Shown one piece after another: positions 40,778 to 49,115 of a stretch of DNA of 50,067 bases. The notes under the pieces are model-generated. The model had not been told where the DNA came from. It did no database searches and saw only the letters and a list, made by a program, of their open reading frames with translations. Made by a program: the position numbers and the translations under genes. Source of the DNA: an uncultured Bacteroides sp. GTDB taxonomy: Bacteria > Bacteroidota > Bacteroidia > Bacteroidales > Bacteroidaceae. The stretch spans positions 1-50,067 of the forward strand of contig CAMOWU010000012.1 of the NCBI GenBank assembly GCA_946628545.1, given 5' to 3'. Position 1 is the first letter of the stretch. Each line of letters starts with the position of its first letter.

Positions 40778-42247
40778 ATGCAATCAAAAGACTCATTAGG
40801 TATAGCATATGATGTAACATCTTCCTTTATGGAATCAATTCCCAAAAAAGAAAGGAAGAAATATGGTCAGTTCTTCACTTCTAGAAAGACAGCGGAGTAT
40901 ATGGCTTCGATGTTTTCCATAAATTATAATAAAGCTGCTTTGAAATTACTCGATGCGGGAGCCGGAACGGGGCTTTTGACTGTCGCATTAGTTGAAAGAT
41001 TAAGAAAAAGTGGTTATCATGGTGATATCTTTGTCGTTTGTTATGAAAATGACACCAGAGTGTTGTCAACTTTGTCTGAGAATCTTGAGAATCTGAAGAA
41101 ATCATTAGATATAAAATATGAGATAAGGGTTGAAAATTATCTTACTTCACAAAGTTTTCTCTCTCCGGATCTATACAAAAAGAAAGCAGAGCAGTTCGAC
41201 ATGATCATTGGAAACCCTCCTTATTTGAAGATCGCAAAAGATGCACCTGAAGCCAAAGCGATGCCAGAGGTATGTCATGGCGCACCGAATTTATATTTCC
41301 TCTTTTGGGCTATGGGTATTCATAATTTGAAAGACGAGGAAGAGATGGTCTATATTATTCCTCGTTCATGGACATCTGGAGCCTATTTTCAACGATTCCG
41401 TAAGTATTTGTTCCATTTTTGTGTGATTACAAGCATACATATCTTCGGAAGTCGAGATAAGGTGTTCGATGGTGAGTCTGTTTTGCAGGAAACCATGATT
41501 ATAAAAGTTAAGAAGACACGGAAAAAACCGTTATTTGTTAAGATGTCTTCTTCTGAAACTTCTGATTTTGATGGCATAAAGTATTACGATGTTGATTATA
41601 ATACAATAGTAGCACCTAATCAATTCGTATTCCTGGTTACCAGTGAGGAAGAAGCTGAAATTTTAACCAGAGTTAATAGGCAAACTTCTACTTTGGAATC
41701 TGATCAACTACAAATGCGTACGGGCATTATTGTGGATTTCAGGACTCGTGATGTTTTGCGAGATAGTGATGTAGATGGTTCTTATCCATTGTTCTATTCC
41801 CAACATATCAGAAATGGACGTGTCTTATGGCCCGTAGGACGTGAAGCTGAATATATAGTAACAGATAGGATAGGATATCTACAAGAGAATACCGACTATC
41901 TTTTTGTGAAACGTTTTACTTCAAAGGAGGAGAAACGACGGCTACAATGCGGTATCTATCTGAAAGCCGATCATAGTCAGTATAAGTATATCAGCACACA
42001 GAATAAAATTAACTACATCAAGTGTGAAACACCAGAACTGGCTTATGGGCTGTATGTCATACTCAATTCTTCTCTTTATGATTCTTATTATAGAATATTG
42101 AATGGTTCGACTCAGGTGAATTCTACTGAAATAAATATTATGCCAGTACCATCAAAAGATGCAATCCAATTAATGGGGCAAGAACTAATAGGCCAAGAAC
42201 TCACTGAATCAAATTGCGACAAAATTATAGACAAATGGATAAAATAG
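40778..42247 (+). CDS. Adenine-specific DNA methyltransferase (PstI/BsuBI type)
   Basis: The 489-aa product is an N6-adenine methyltransferase. Motif X is near KKYGQFFTSRKTAEYM (28-43), motif I is DAGAGTG (59-65), the catalytic motif IV is NPPY (146-149), and the C-terminal half is a target-recognition region with FDGIKYYDVDYNTIVAPNQF. Its partner is a BsuBI/PstI-like endonuclease, so methylation within CTGCAG is expected; this is inferred from the pairing. Its stop codon overlaps the endonuclease start by 13 nt. Both genes are clearly more AT-rich than the flanking genes, as expected after horizontal transfer. Confidence 0.88.
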   Translation: MQSKDSLGIAYDVTSSFMESIPKKERKKYGQFFTSRKTAEYMASMFSINYNKAALKLLDAGAGTGLLTVALVERLRKSGYHGDIFVVCYENDTRVLSTLSENLENLKKSLDIKYEIRVENYLTSQSFLSPDLYKKKAEQFDMIIGNPPYLKIAKDAPEAKAMPEVCHGAPNLYFLFWAMGIHNLKDEEEMVYIIPRSWTSGAYFQRFRKYLFHFCVITSIHIFGSRDKVFDGESVLQETMIIKVKKTRKKPLFVKMSSSETSDFDGIKYYDVDYNTIVAPNQFVFLVTSEEEAEILTRVNRQTSTLESDQLQMRTGIIVDFRTRDVLRDSDVDGSYPLFYSQHIRNGRVLWPVGREAEYIVTDRIGYLQENTDYLFVKRFTSKEEKRRLQCGIYLKADHSQYKYISTQNKINYIKCETPELAYGLYVILNSSLYDSYYRILNGSTQVNSTEINIMPVPSKDAIQLMGQELIGQELTESNCDKIIDKWIK

Positions 42248-43146
42248 AAAAAATCAGAGAACTACTTGAAAGTCTCGGACTACCCAAGAAGCAACAAACC
42301 GACATTTGTGTGCTCACGATTCTCTCTATGGCCAATCTTAGAAAGACTACAAAGTGGAAGGATGCGTCTAACGAATGGATGCGTATTCATGACATCATCC
42401 AATTTGTTAACAATTATTATAATGTAGGCTATGCGGAGAATTCCCGTGAGACTTTTCGCAAGCAAGCGTTGCATCATTTCCGAACGGCGGCTATTGTTGA
42501 AGATAATGCAAAAGCCACCAATAGTCCTAATTACCGCTGGCGACTGACTGCTGAGTTTGTAGAGATACTCCGCCAAATAAATGTCAGTGATGGACCCCTT
42601 AATAGATTTAAGGAAAAACATCAGAGTCTTGTCGAGATTTATGCTTCAAAGAAGAAAATGGAAAAGATGCCAGTAAGGATTAATGGTGTGGATTTCTCTT
42701 TCAGTAAGGGAAAGCATAACCAACTTCAGAAGGCAATTATCGAAGAATTTGCACCTCGGTTTGCTCCAGGAAGTGAGTGTCTTTATGTTGGTGACACGAT
42801 TCGGAAAAACCTCATGATGAAGGAAGATATTCTTAACGAATTAGGTTTTAAGATTACACTTCATGACAAGATGCCAGATGTCGTTTTATATCGATCTGAT
42901 AGAGATTGGCTATATTTTATAGAAGCTGTTACTTCTGTTGGACCTATGGATCCAAAACGCATTCGGGAGATTACCGAAATGGCAAAAGAGGTCAAAGCCG
43001 GTAAGATATTTGTCACGGCCTTCTTGGATTTCAACACATACAAGAAATTCTCATCTGAGTTAGCATGGGAAACGGAAGTTTGGCTCGCAGAGTTGCCCGA
43101 CCACATGATACACCTAAATGGAGATAAATTCTTAGGCCCTCGTTAA
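42235..43146 (+). CDS. BsuBI/PstI-family type II restriction endonuclease
   Basis: The product (303 aa from ATG 42235) matches the BsuBI/PstI family. The N-terminal half is helical (TILSMANLRKTTKWKDASNE, HDIIQFVNNYY). The C-terminal half has SECLYVGDTIRKNL, then KMPDVVLY (212-219) and FIEAVTSVGPMDPKR (228-242), the family's PD-(D/E)xK-like catalytic region with Asp215 and Glu230. The known isoschizomers cut CTGCAG. ATG 42235 overlaps the methylase end and gives the normal N-terminus, suggesting coupled translation. CTGCAG occurs in the window (for example 3331, 7391, 13515), so active enzyme would need the methylase. AT-rich like its partner. Confidence 0.92.
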   Translation: MDKIEKIRELLESLGLPKKQQTDICVLTILSMANLRKTTKWKDASNEWMRIHDIIQFVNNYYNVGYAENSRETFRKQALHHFRTAAIVEDNAKATNSPNYRWRLTAEFVEILRQINVSDGPLNRFKEKHQSLVEIYASKKKMEKMPVRINGVDFSFSKGKHNQLQKAIIEEFAPRFAPGSECLYVGDTIRKNLMMKEDILNELGFKITLHDKMPDVVLYRSDRDWLYFIEAVTSVGPMDPKRIREITEMAKEVKAGKIFVTAFLDFNTYKKFSSELAWETEVWLAELPDHMIHLNGDKFLGPR

Positions 43147-43213
43147 GTTCCAGTTCCTTTGTCTGTAGCTTTAGCGATTTTTTTCAAGAAAGACAATTTC
43201 TTAATTGCTGTAC

Positions 43214-44407
43214 TTACCGATTCAGATGCACCCGCAGTCCGAGTTCAATGCTTGGTGCAAGTGGGTGCTTTTTGTAGTAGTGGTCCAAGGAGGAGTTGTC
43301 GTCGAAGTAGTAGCCCAAAGCTGGTTCGGCATAGACACCTATGTGGCGAGTGATGCCATATTCTGCACCGACAGAGGCGTGGGCGGATAGTTGCCAGGGA
43401 TTCTCGTTCAGGCATTTCTCAACCAACACCGTCCCCGACACATAAAGATGGAAGCGCTGAGGTGTCCACAAGCTGTAGATCGCACCAAGGGGAATACCCA
43501 GGTAATGCAGTTTCTGGTCGATGACTGTGGCACGATAGAGAGGTATGCTGAGTTTGGAATGAAGGTATGTGTAGCTGATGCCACTGCTTAGTGACAGGTG
43601 CGGGGTCAGTTGGTAATTCAGGTTCATGCCGAGTCGGATAGGGAGGTCGTGTTCTGTCACATATTCTCTTTGAATAAAGGCTTGGGTTTTCCTGGCTGGA
43701 CCAGAGTGGCTGAACTGATAAAAGTCATTGGACGAATAGTACAATGGCTCAATGGAGTGCGAGTTTTGCACTGCAAGAAGCCCTCCAGAAGCATTCATGC
43801 CTAACGACCATTTCCGATGCTCCGATTTGGGATGATGGCGTCTCGTACTGATGTCGGTGGTGGCATCCTGTCGATGCTTGTTTTCCGACTGCTTGACTTG
43901 GACATCGGATGTGTGTTCTTCCCCATCACTCTTTTTCTCATCCGACGGCTCGTCTATATGGGGAGACGTGGAAGGAATATTTGTGGGCGAAACTTGATTG
44001 ACAGGGTCAGAGATAGTTGTCACTGAGTTGGCATCTGAGTGCTTTGTGTTCTTCTCGGCTCTGCGCACTGTCGTTTTTGTCTGGCTTTGTGTTGTGGTGA
44101 GAAGGTCTGTTAGCGGTGCCGTTTCTTCAGGCGATTCCGTTTCAACACGTTGGGTGGATGGCGCTTTAGCCAGTTCGTTTGCGCGCTGTGGATGCTGACG
44201 ACTGTCGTCAAGCAAGAAGAAGTAGCCTGCCAATGCGAGTACAACGGCAGCGGCTACACCGATCCACCGACGTAAGGTGGTGGGCTGATGCGTGGCGACG
44301 TTACTATGGGGCATCTTCTCATTGATGCTTTCCCATAAGCCTTCTGGGGGAGGCATCTGGTGGCCTTCAAGCTTGTGCCTTATTTTTTTTGTCCAGTTTT
44401 CTTTCAT
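43214..44407 (-). CDS. Membrane-anchored protein with beta-barrel-like domain, putative sigma regulator
   Basis: The 397-aa product has a cytoplasmic N-terminal part (1-47, MKENWTKKIRHKLEGHQMPP, with PPEGLWESI), one membrane helix (about 48-66, RWIGVAAAVVLALAGYFFLL), a polar Thr/Ser/Lys-rich linker (about 67-195) and a C-terminal region (about 198-397) with alternating strands typical of a small porin-like beta-barrel (LGMNLNYQLTPHLSLSSGIS, GVYAEPALGYYF, PSIELGLRVHL). Its start overlaps the ECF sigma gene by 4 nt (ATGA), the classic place for an anti-sigma factor. A membrane-spanning anti-sigma role is therefore likely, but a helix anchor combined with a barrel-like domain is unusual and could describe a periplasmic sensor domain instead. 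Confidence 0.65.
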   Translation of the reverse strand: MKENWTKKIRHKLEGHQMPPPEGLWESINEKMPHSNVATHQPTTLRRWIGVAAAVVLALAGYFFLLDDSRQHPQRANELAKAPSTQRVETESPEETAPLTDLLTTTQSQTKTTVRRAEKNTKHSDANSVTTISDPVNQVSPTNIPSTSPHIDEPSDEKKSDGEEHTSDVQVKQSENKHRQDATTDISTRRHHPKSEHRKWSLGMNASGGLLAVQNSHSIEPLYYSSNDFYQFSHSGPARKTQAFIQREYVTEHDLPIRLGMNLNYQLTPHLSLSSGISYTYLHSKLSIPLYRATVIDQKLHYLGIPLGAIYSLWTPQRFHLYVSGTVLVEKCLNENPWQLSAHASVGAEYGITRHIGVYAEPALGYYFDDNSSLDHYYKKHPLAPSIELGLRVHLNR

Positions 44408-44946
44408 CGTCGTTGGTTCATGAGTTCTTTGATTCTTTCTGCAAGTAGCCTTTTGGCATGATAGAGTTGAGAGGCGGATGTGGTAGGTTGAATACCCAGT
44501 GTTTGGGCAATCTCCTTGTGGGAATAGTCCTCGAAAACATAGAGATTGACTACTGTACGGTAACCGTCAGGCAGGTCACTGATCAATTGGTGAAGTTCAT
44601 CGGCTGTGATGCTGTCGGTATCTAATTCATCATCGGCGATTGGCGGACAATCTGCTTCATGGATATCTGTGAAGTGCAGTCTCTTGCGGTCGCGCAGGAA
44701 ATGCAGTGCCTCGTTGACCACCACTTTCACCATCCACCCTTCAAGCGATGGCTCATCTCGGTATTCGAAGGATTCGAGTGATGTGAATATCTTGATGAAA
44801 CTGTTCTGCAGAACATCTTTCACATCGTCTTCGGATGGCACATAGCGATAGCAGACCGATGTGAGCCGACCGACATATTGACGGTATAGCTCGCTCATCG
44901 CCCGTTGATTGTGGTTGCGTATGCGCTCTATTAGCCTTCGCGACAT
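44404..44946 (-). CDS. ECF-family RNA polymerase sigma factor
   Basis: The 180-aa product has sigma region 2 (YRQYVGRLTSVCYRYVPSED and DVLQNSFIKIFTSLESFEYR, about 20-65) and region 4 (LPDGYRTVVNLYVFEDYSHK and EIAQTLGIQPTTSASQLYHA, about 120-170), with no region 1 or 3. ECF factors redirect RNA polymerase to stress or envelope genes and are usually held by an anti-sigma factor; here the overlapping downstream gene is the candidate. Target promoters cannot be told from this window. Confidence 0.93.
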   Translation of the reverse strand: MSRRLIERIRNHNQRAMSELYRQYVGRLTSVCYRYVPSEDDVKDVLQNSFIKIFTSLESFEYRDEPSLEGWMVKVVVNEALHFLRDRKRLHFTDIHEADCPPIADDELDTDSITADELHQLISDLPDGYRTVVNLYVFEDYSHKEIAQTLGIQPTTSASQLYHAKRLLAERIKELMNQRR

Positions 44947-45112
44947 GTTTTTTCCTTCTTGTTTTAATTACATAATCCAAAAAAAAGAAAAACTTGTATG
45001 ATGTCCATGTTTGTTTGCATTATTTAACACTTATCCTGTGATACTTCATGCAATAATTGGATATTTGCTGTATTATTCAGATAGATTTCACGAACTAAAA
45101 ATCATAAATGGT

Positions 45113-46426
45113 ATGAATAAAAACACTCTATCCCTGATAGTCGCAGCATTGTGCTGTGGTTTGTCGCAATCGTGTTCTGTAGATGATGGTGGCTCATCCA
45201 ATCTTGAAGGTAAATACACCATGGTTGTTGATATGCTGGCTCCCCAAAAGCCTGTCCAATTGACTGCAGAACAGAAGGTGTTTGCTTTCGACAACAATAT
45301 GTTCACCATCAATTTCCTAAAGACGGTGAATCTGACCGAACGTAGCGGGAAGAGTTTCATCTTCTCCCCATTGGGTGTCACCTATGTGCTGGGCATGGTC
45401 AACGATGCAGCCACGGGTGATACAGAGAAGGAACTGGAGCAGACACTTGGATTTCATGAGGGGGGGATCCAGGCTGTCAACGAATATTGCAAGAACTTAC
45501 TCGATAATCTGCCGAAAGCAGATGAGAATGCAACATTGGACATCGCCAACGCCATCTTCCTCAACAAGCAATATCAATTGAAAGAGCAGTTCAAAAAGGA
45601 TGTTGAATGGTACTACGATGGCAGGGTGGAGGCGTTGGACTTCTCATCGTCGAATACGCTCGAACACATCAACAGCTGGTGCCGTGAGAATACCAACGAC
45701 ATGATTCCCTCAATACTCGACAAAGTGGATGCGGAAGCGGTTTCTTATTTGCTCAATGCCATCTATTTCAAATCAGACTGGACAAACAAGTTTGATCCGA
45801 AGGAAACCAAGAACGAGGCCTTCACCACCGAAAAAGGCGCTTCTACGCAGCTGCCGCTCATGCACCAGACAGTGATGATCAATTATAAGAAGAACGACAC
45901 TTATTCTGCTGTTGTCATTCCTTATGGCAATGGCATGTGGAGCATGACGGTGATGCTCCCTGAGAAGGGAAAGACTACCGACGACATCATCGACACGCTC
46001 GCATCTAAGGGATTTACGATCTCATACGATAGATATGCGGATGATGCCTTCTCTCCATACGTTGTGGATTTGAAAATACCCCGTTTCAAAACATCTTCCG
46101 ATACAGATGCTTTGGACAATGGACTTGTTGGCTTGCTACAGCAGATGGGGATAAAGTTGGCATTCGATCCCTATGCTGCTGAAATAACCAATATGGCCAA
46201 CCTTCCTGTCTTTATTACTGAAATGCGGCAAAAGGCGGCCATCGAAGTGACGGAAGAAGGTACGGAAGCATCTGTCATCACGGTGGCGGAGTCACTTGCT
46301 ATGTCCGTTGCTGACCCTGGTTTAGTTCCAAAGGCCGACTTCCATGCCAACCGACCATTCGTCTATGTCATCCGTGAAGCTTCCTCTGGCGTCATCCTCT
46401 GCGTCGGTAAGTTCACGGGGGAATAA
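45113..46426 (+). CDS. Serpin-family lipoprotein protease inhibitor
   Basis: The product (437 aa from ATG 45113) has a lipoprotein signal with lipobox ending in SQSC (Cys21) followed by an acidic and Gly/Ser-rich linker. The rest is a full-length serpin: NFLKTVNLTERSGKSFIFSP, WTNKFDPKETKNEAF, and the hinge EEGTEAS. The reactive loop can be aligned by counting from hinge Gly as P15: P1 is Met397 and P1' Ser398, the same pair as human alpha-1-antitrypsin. An inhibitory serpin with this loop would be expected to trap elastase-type serine proteases. Being lipid-anchored it should act at the cell envelope. ATG 45113 was chosen over the longer frame because it places the signal correctly. Confidence 0.92.
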   Translation: MNKNTLSLIVAALCCGLSQSCSVDDGGSSNLEGKYTMVVDMLAPQKPVQLTAEQKVFAFDNNMFTINFLKTVNLTERSGKSFIFSPLGVTYVLGMVNDAATGDTEKELEQTLGFHEGGIQAVNEYCKNLLDNLPKADENATLDIANAIFLNKQYQLKEQFKKDVEWYYDGRVEALDFSSSNTLEHINSWCRENTNDMIPSILDKVDAEAVSYLLNAIYFKSDWTNKFDPKETKNEAFTTEKGASTQLPLMHQTVMINYKKNDTYSAVVIPYGNGMWSMTVMLPEKGKTTDDIIDTLASKGFTISYDRYADDAFSPYVVDLKIPRFKTSSDTDALDNGLVGLLQQMGIKLAFDPYAAEITNMANLPVFITEMRQKAAIEVTEEGTEASVITVAESLAMSVADPGLVPKADFHANRPFVYVIREASSGVILCVGKFTGE

Positions 46427-46447
46427 GAGAAACCCCACAGAGTCATG

Positions 46448-46538
46448 TAGGAGGTGCGGCATTCCTGCCGCACAAAAACGTTCGGCATTCCTGCCGCTCA
46501 ACGAAATGTTCGGCAGGAATGCCGAACCTCCTACTTGG
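46448..46538. repeat. REP-like palindrome cluster (three units)
   Basis: Three related hairpins stand in a row: GTGCGGCA-TTCC-TGCCGCAC (46454-46473), GTTCGGCATTCCTGCCGCTC (46480-46499, imperfect) and GTTCGGCA-GGAA-TGCCGAAC (46508-46527). GGAGG precedes the first and CCTCC follows the last, so the whole block forms a large imperfect palindrome. Bases 46450-46473 recur exactly in inverted orientation at 3938-3961. Located just after the serpin gene, the block may also act as its transcription terminator. Confidence 0.85.
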
Positions 46539-46608
46539 CACTGAGTAGTTACCAGAGACTTCTATTACTAACAATAAATGTTAAACTTTGGACATGAAGT
46601 ACATTTTT

Positions 46609-46677
46609 CTACTAAAAGTTTAGTTAATTAAAAATTTAGTTTTTATATTTGCATCGACAAAACTAAATCTTTAGTAG
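46609..46677 (+). promoter_or_regulatory. BlaI-type operator/promoter with nested dyads
   Basis: The -7 box TATATTTG (46644-46651) lies between ATTTAGTTTT (46634-46643) and AAAACTAAAT (46659-46668), a perfect 10-bp inverted repeat. Outside it, CTACTAAAAGTTTAG (46609-46623) and CTAAATCTTTAGTAG (46663-46677) are near-perfect complements. Repeated ACTAAA/TTTAGT half-sites suit autorepression by the BlaI-like repressor that starts 2 nt further on. Confidence 0.75.
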
Positions 46678-46679
46678 AT

Positions 46680-47069
46680 ATGAGACGCGAAAAGGAAAAT
46701 ATCACACTGACTAAGGCCGAGATGGAAGTGATGAGTCGCCTCTGGTCGATGCCTGAGGGCATGGGCACAGTTCGCGACGTGCTCGACGCTTATCCCGACC
46801 CCAAGCCTGCCTATACCACTATTGCCACTTTCCTCCGCATACTCACCCAGAAAGGATTTGTGGAGACCACCAAACGGGAAGGCGAAGGCAAGACCTTCTA
46901 CTACCGTCCAATCATCAGCCAGGACGATTACCGGCGCAGGGCTGTCGATGACATGAAGAACTCGATGTTCCAAGGGTCGGCGCGTTCCATGGTATCCTTT
47001 TTCATGCAGGAAGAACAACTCTCGCCTGCAGAGATAGAAGAATTGCTCACGATGATCAAACAACAGTAA
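46680..47069 (+). CDS. BlaI/MecI/CopY-family transcriptional repressor
   Basis: The 129-aa product is a winged-helix repressor: ITLTKAEMEVMSRLWSMPEG at the start, PAYTTIATFLRILTQKGFVE as recognition helix and wing, and a C-terminal dimerisation helix with SMVSFFMQEEQLSPAEIEEL. In the beta-lactam or copper systems it represses its own operon until a membrane sensor-protease inactivates it. The partner BlaR1-like gene starts 5 nt downstream, and an operator-like dyad lies directly in front of the gene. No beta-lactamase gene is adjacent, so the inducer and other targets are unknown. Confidence 0.92.
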   Translation: MRREKENITLTKAEMEVMSRLWSMPEGMGTVRDVLDAYPDPKPAYTTIATFLRILTQKGFVETTKREGEGKTFYYRPIISQDDYRRRAVDDMKNSMFQGSARSMVSFFMQEEQLSPAEIEELLTMIKQQ

Positions 47070-47074
47070 CAGTT

Positions 47075-48634
47075 ATGTTAACCTACATTCTAAAATCCAC
47101 GCTCCTGCTGAGTTTCCTCTACCTCCCATACCTGCTTGTGCTGAGGAAGGAGACTTTCTTCCGCTTCAACCGACTGATGCTCCTGCTCATCATCATGGTG
47201 TCGCTGGTGGTACCGTTGATGGATGTGCATTTCCTGGCATGGGCCGACACTCCGTCGGTGATGAAGGTTCTCAATGGCACGGTGGCTATTGGAGCGCCCG
47301 AAATGGTGGTGGAAGGGACTGACTATCAACGACAGGCTGCAGCTACTTCAGGACAGCCCGACTTCAGTCTTTATCACCTTTTGTTGCTGGTGTGGGGCAT
47401 CGGTGCCATGGTGGTTGCTGTGGTCAAGCTGGTGAAGTGCTGGCGGCTCTATCGAGTCATTCATAAGGGGGTGTTGTGGACCGACCGCAAGGACGAGGCC
47501 GTCATCTACTGCCACGTGGGGCAGGTGGCTCCTTTCAGCTGGTTCAAAGCCATCGTCATCAGCGAGGACGACTACAATCAACATGCACATGAGATTCTTG
47601 CCCATGAACTCGGTCATGTGCGCTGTCTCCACTCGTTCGACATCCTGTTGGTCAACATGCTCGAAGTGGTGATGTGGATGAACCCCTTGGTGTGGTTGAT
47701 GGAAAGTTCCCTGCACGACGTGCATGAGTACGAGGCCGACGATGCAGTGCTTCGCAGTGGTGTCAATGCACGCCAGTATCAGTTATTGCTTATCAAAAAA
47801 GCCGTTGGCTCCAGTTCCTACGCTTTCGCCAACAGCTTTAATCACAGTTTACTTAAAAATCGTATCACTATGATGTTGAAAGAAAAATCCAATCCGTGGA
47901 GACGTACGAAAGCTTTGTACGTCGTCCCTGTGGCTATGGTAGCACTTAGTGCCTTTGCCACTCCTGAGTTTGTCATGCCAGAGCAGAAGGGTGCCGAACC
48001 ATCGGAAAACGCTTTGACAAGCGCCATCACCCTTAGCGAAAGCAAAGTTAGTCAAATCGAAGCGGAAGAACAAGTGTTGGAGCAAGAAAAAACAGAGAAA
48101 ACTGTTGTCGCCGACGTGGATGAACAGGCCGTGGAGATGGAAGAAGTGGTGACGGAACCGGCCGTCACCGAAACGGAGGCTTTGCCCGACGATACCACTA
48201 ATGTGATTAATACACCTGAGAAACTGCCTGAATTTGATGGAGGCTTGGGCGAACTGATGAAGTTCCTGGCTGGTAATATCCGCTATCCAAAGATTGCTCA
48301 AGACTGCAAAGTGCAAGGAAGGGTCATCATTCAGTTTGTCGTGGAGACAGACGGGAGAGTGAGCGATGCACATGTTCTCAGCTCCAAACTTGAGGGTGGC
48401 GAGGTACGCGATGTGGAAGGTGGAGACTTGGGAGTCGTGGTTGTCGCATATACTCCTAAAGAGGGTGGCGAATCCTACCTCACACGCGACGAATACAACA
48501 CCTCCGTGAAAGCCATAGAGAAAGAGGGGATAAGAGTGGTGAACGCCACCTCGGGCATGTGGAAAGCTGGAATGGACAAAGGCAAGCCGGTCAGAGTGAG
48601 GTTCAACATCCCGCTCACCTTCCGACTGCAATGA
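47075..48634 (+). CDS. BlaR1-like M56 metallopeptidase with TonB-like C-terminal domain
   Basis: The 519-aa product has membrane helices at about 6-24, 33-50 and 100-120, then an M56 zinc-protease domain with AHELGHVRCLHS (HExxH at 177-181) and HEYEADDAV (218-226). A further helix lies near residue 285. Instead of a penicillin-binding sensor, the C-terminal part is an acidic linker (about 320-375) and a TonB C-terminal-like domain (about 385-519; PKIAQDCKVQGRVIIQFVVE, VRVRFNIPLTFRLQ) that appears to carry an insertion of about 60 residues. It may sense envelope state and, by proteolysis, relieve the BlaI-like repressor. It is coupled to that gene by a 5-nt gap. Confidence 0.85.
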   Translation: MLTYILKSTLLLSFLYLPYLLVLRKETFFRFNRLMLLLIIMVSLVVPLMDVHFLAWADTPSVMKVLNGTVAIGAPEMVVEGTDYQRQAAATSGQPDFSLYHLLLLVWGIGAMVVAVVKLVKCWRLYRVIHKGVLWTDRKDEAVIYCHVGQVAPFSWFKAIVISEDDYNQHAHEILAHELGHVRCLHSFDILLVNMLEVVMWMNPLVWLMESSLHDVHEYEADDAVLRSGVNARQYQLLLIKKAVGSSSYAFANSFNHSLLKNRITMMLKEKSNPWRRTKALYVVPVAMVALSAFATPEFVMPEQKGAEPSENALTSAITLSESKVSQIEAEEQVLEQEKTEKTVVADVDEQAVEMEEVVTEPAVTETEALPDDTTNVINTPEKLPEFDGGLGELMKFLAGNIRYPKIAQDCKVQGRVIIQFVVETDGRVSDAHVLSSKLEGGEVRDVEGGDLGVVVVAYTPKEGGESYLTRDEYNTSVKAIEKEGIRVVNATSGMWKAGMDKGKPVRVRFNIPLTFRLQ

Positions 48635-48687
48635 CATGACGCTTCATTTGCAGAATACCACAACAGCGGTAGCGTGAAATTAGGATA

Positions 48688-48721
48688 GGGGGCAAGTGAA
48701 CATGGGTGTTCACTTGCCCCC
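48688..48721. terminator. Terminator hairpin after the BlaR1-like gene
   Basis: GGGGGCAAGTGAACA (48688-48702) and TGTTCACTTGCCCCC (48707-48721) form a perfect 15-bp stem with a TGGG loop, 53 nt after the stop codon. There is no good T-run on either side, so it may act as a transcript-end stabiliser or a factor-dependent terminator. Confidence 0.7.
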
Positions 48722-48735
48722 CCTTCACGCATCTC

Positions 48736-49089
48736 TCACTGCTTCCTGATCTCCCCATCCTCCATGACATACAAGTTGTCGGTCAAAACATCAACCATGA
48801 ACTTCTGTATGATGGGCATGAAAGGGGACAAATGTTTATTCAATGTATCAGGAGTGCATTCTTTGCCACTCGGCTTGTTACCAACTGTATGCGGATCGTA
48901 TAACTCAACATCTATAAAAAATGTGTAGTCGCCACATTTTTTCACAAGACTGTAAAAAGCTGTATTGATGTCTTCCTGAATCAGTCGCAACTTCTCATTA
49001 GCTGTCAAATCGCGATAGTCCCAACATTCTGGCACATCGTGTAAATACGCATTATGTCCTATCCCTAACCTGTATTTTCCTACAGTCAA
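48736..49089 (-). CDS. Hypothetical protein, only a TTG start available
   Basis: I do not recognise this 117-aa product. It contains HDVPECWDYRDLTANEKLRL, then FYSLVKKCGDYTFFIDVELY, and ends in VLTDNLYVMEDGEIRKQ; it looks cytoplasmic and mixed alpha/beta. No ATG is available near the start, and a stop codon lies 4 codons before the TTG at 49087-49089. So either the unusual TTG is used, or the gene has lost its 5' end, perhaps through the repeat tract that begins 27 nt upstream. It converges on the BlaR1-like gene across a hairpin. Confidence 0.4.
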   Translation of the reverse strand: MTVGKYRLGIGHNAYLHDVPECWDYRDLTANEKLRLIQEDINTAFYSLVKKCGDYTFFIDVELYDPHTVGNKPSGKECTPDTLNKHLSPFMPIIQKFMVDVLTDNLYVMEDGEIRKQ

Positions 49090-49115
49090 GAAAAACAGCT
49101 AATTTGAGGCCTTAA

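Noticed and set aside
40778..43146. Prophage or transposon carrying the restriction-modification genes
   Set aside because: No integrase, transposase, phage gene or terminal repeats are seen around the pair.
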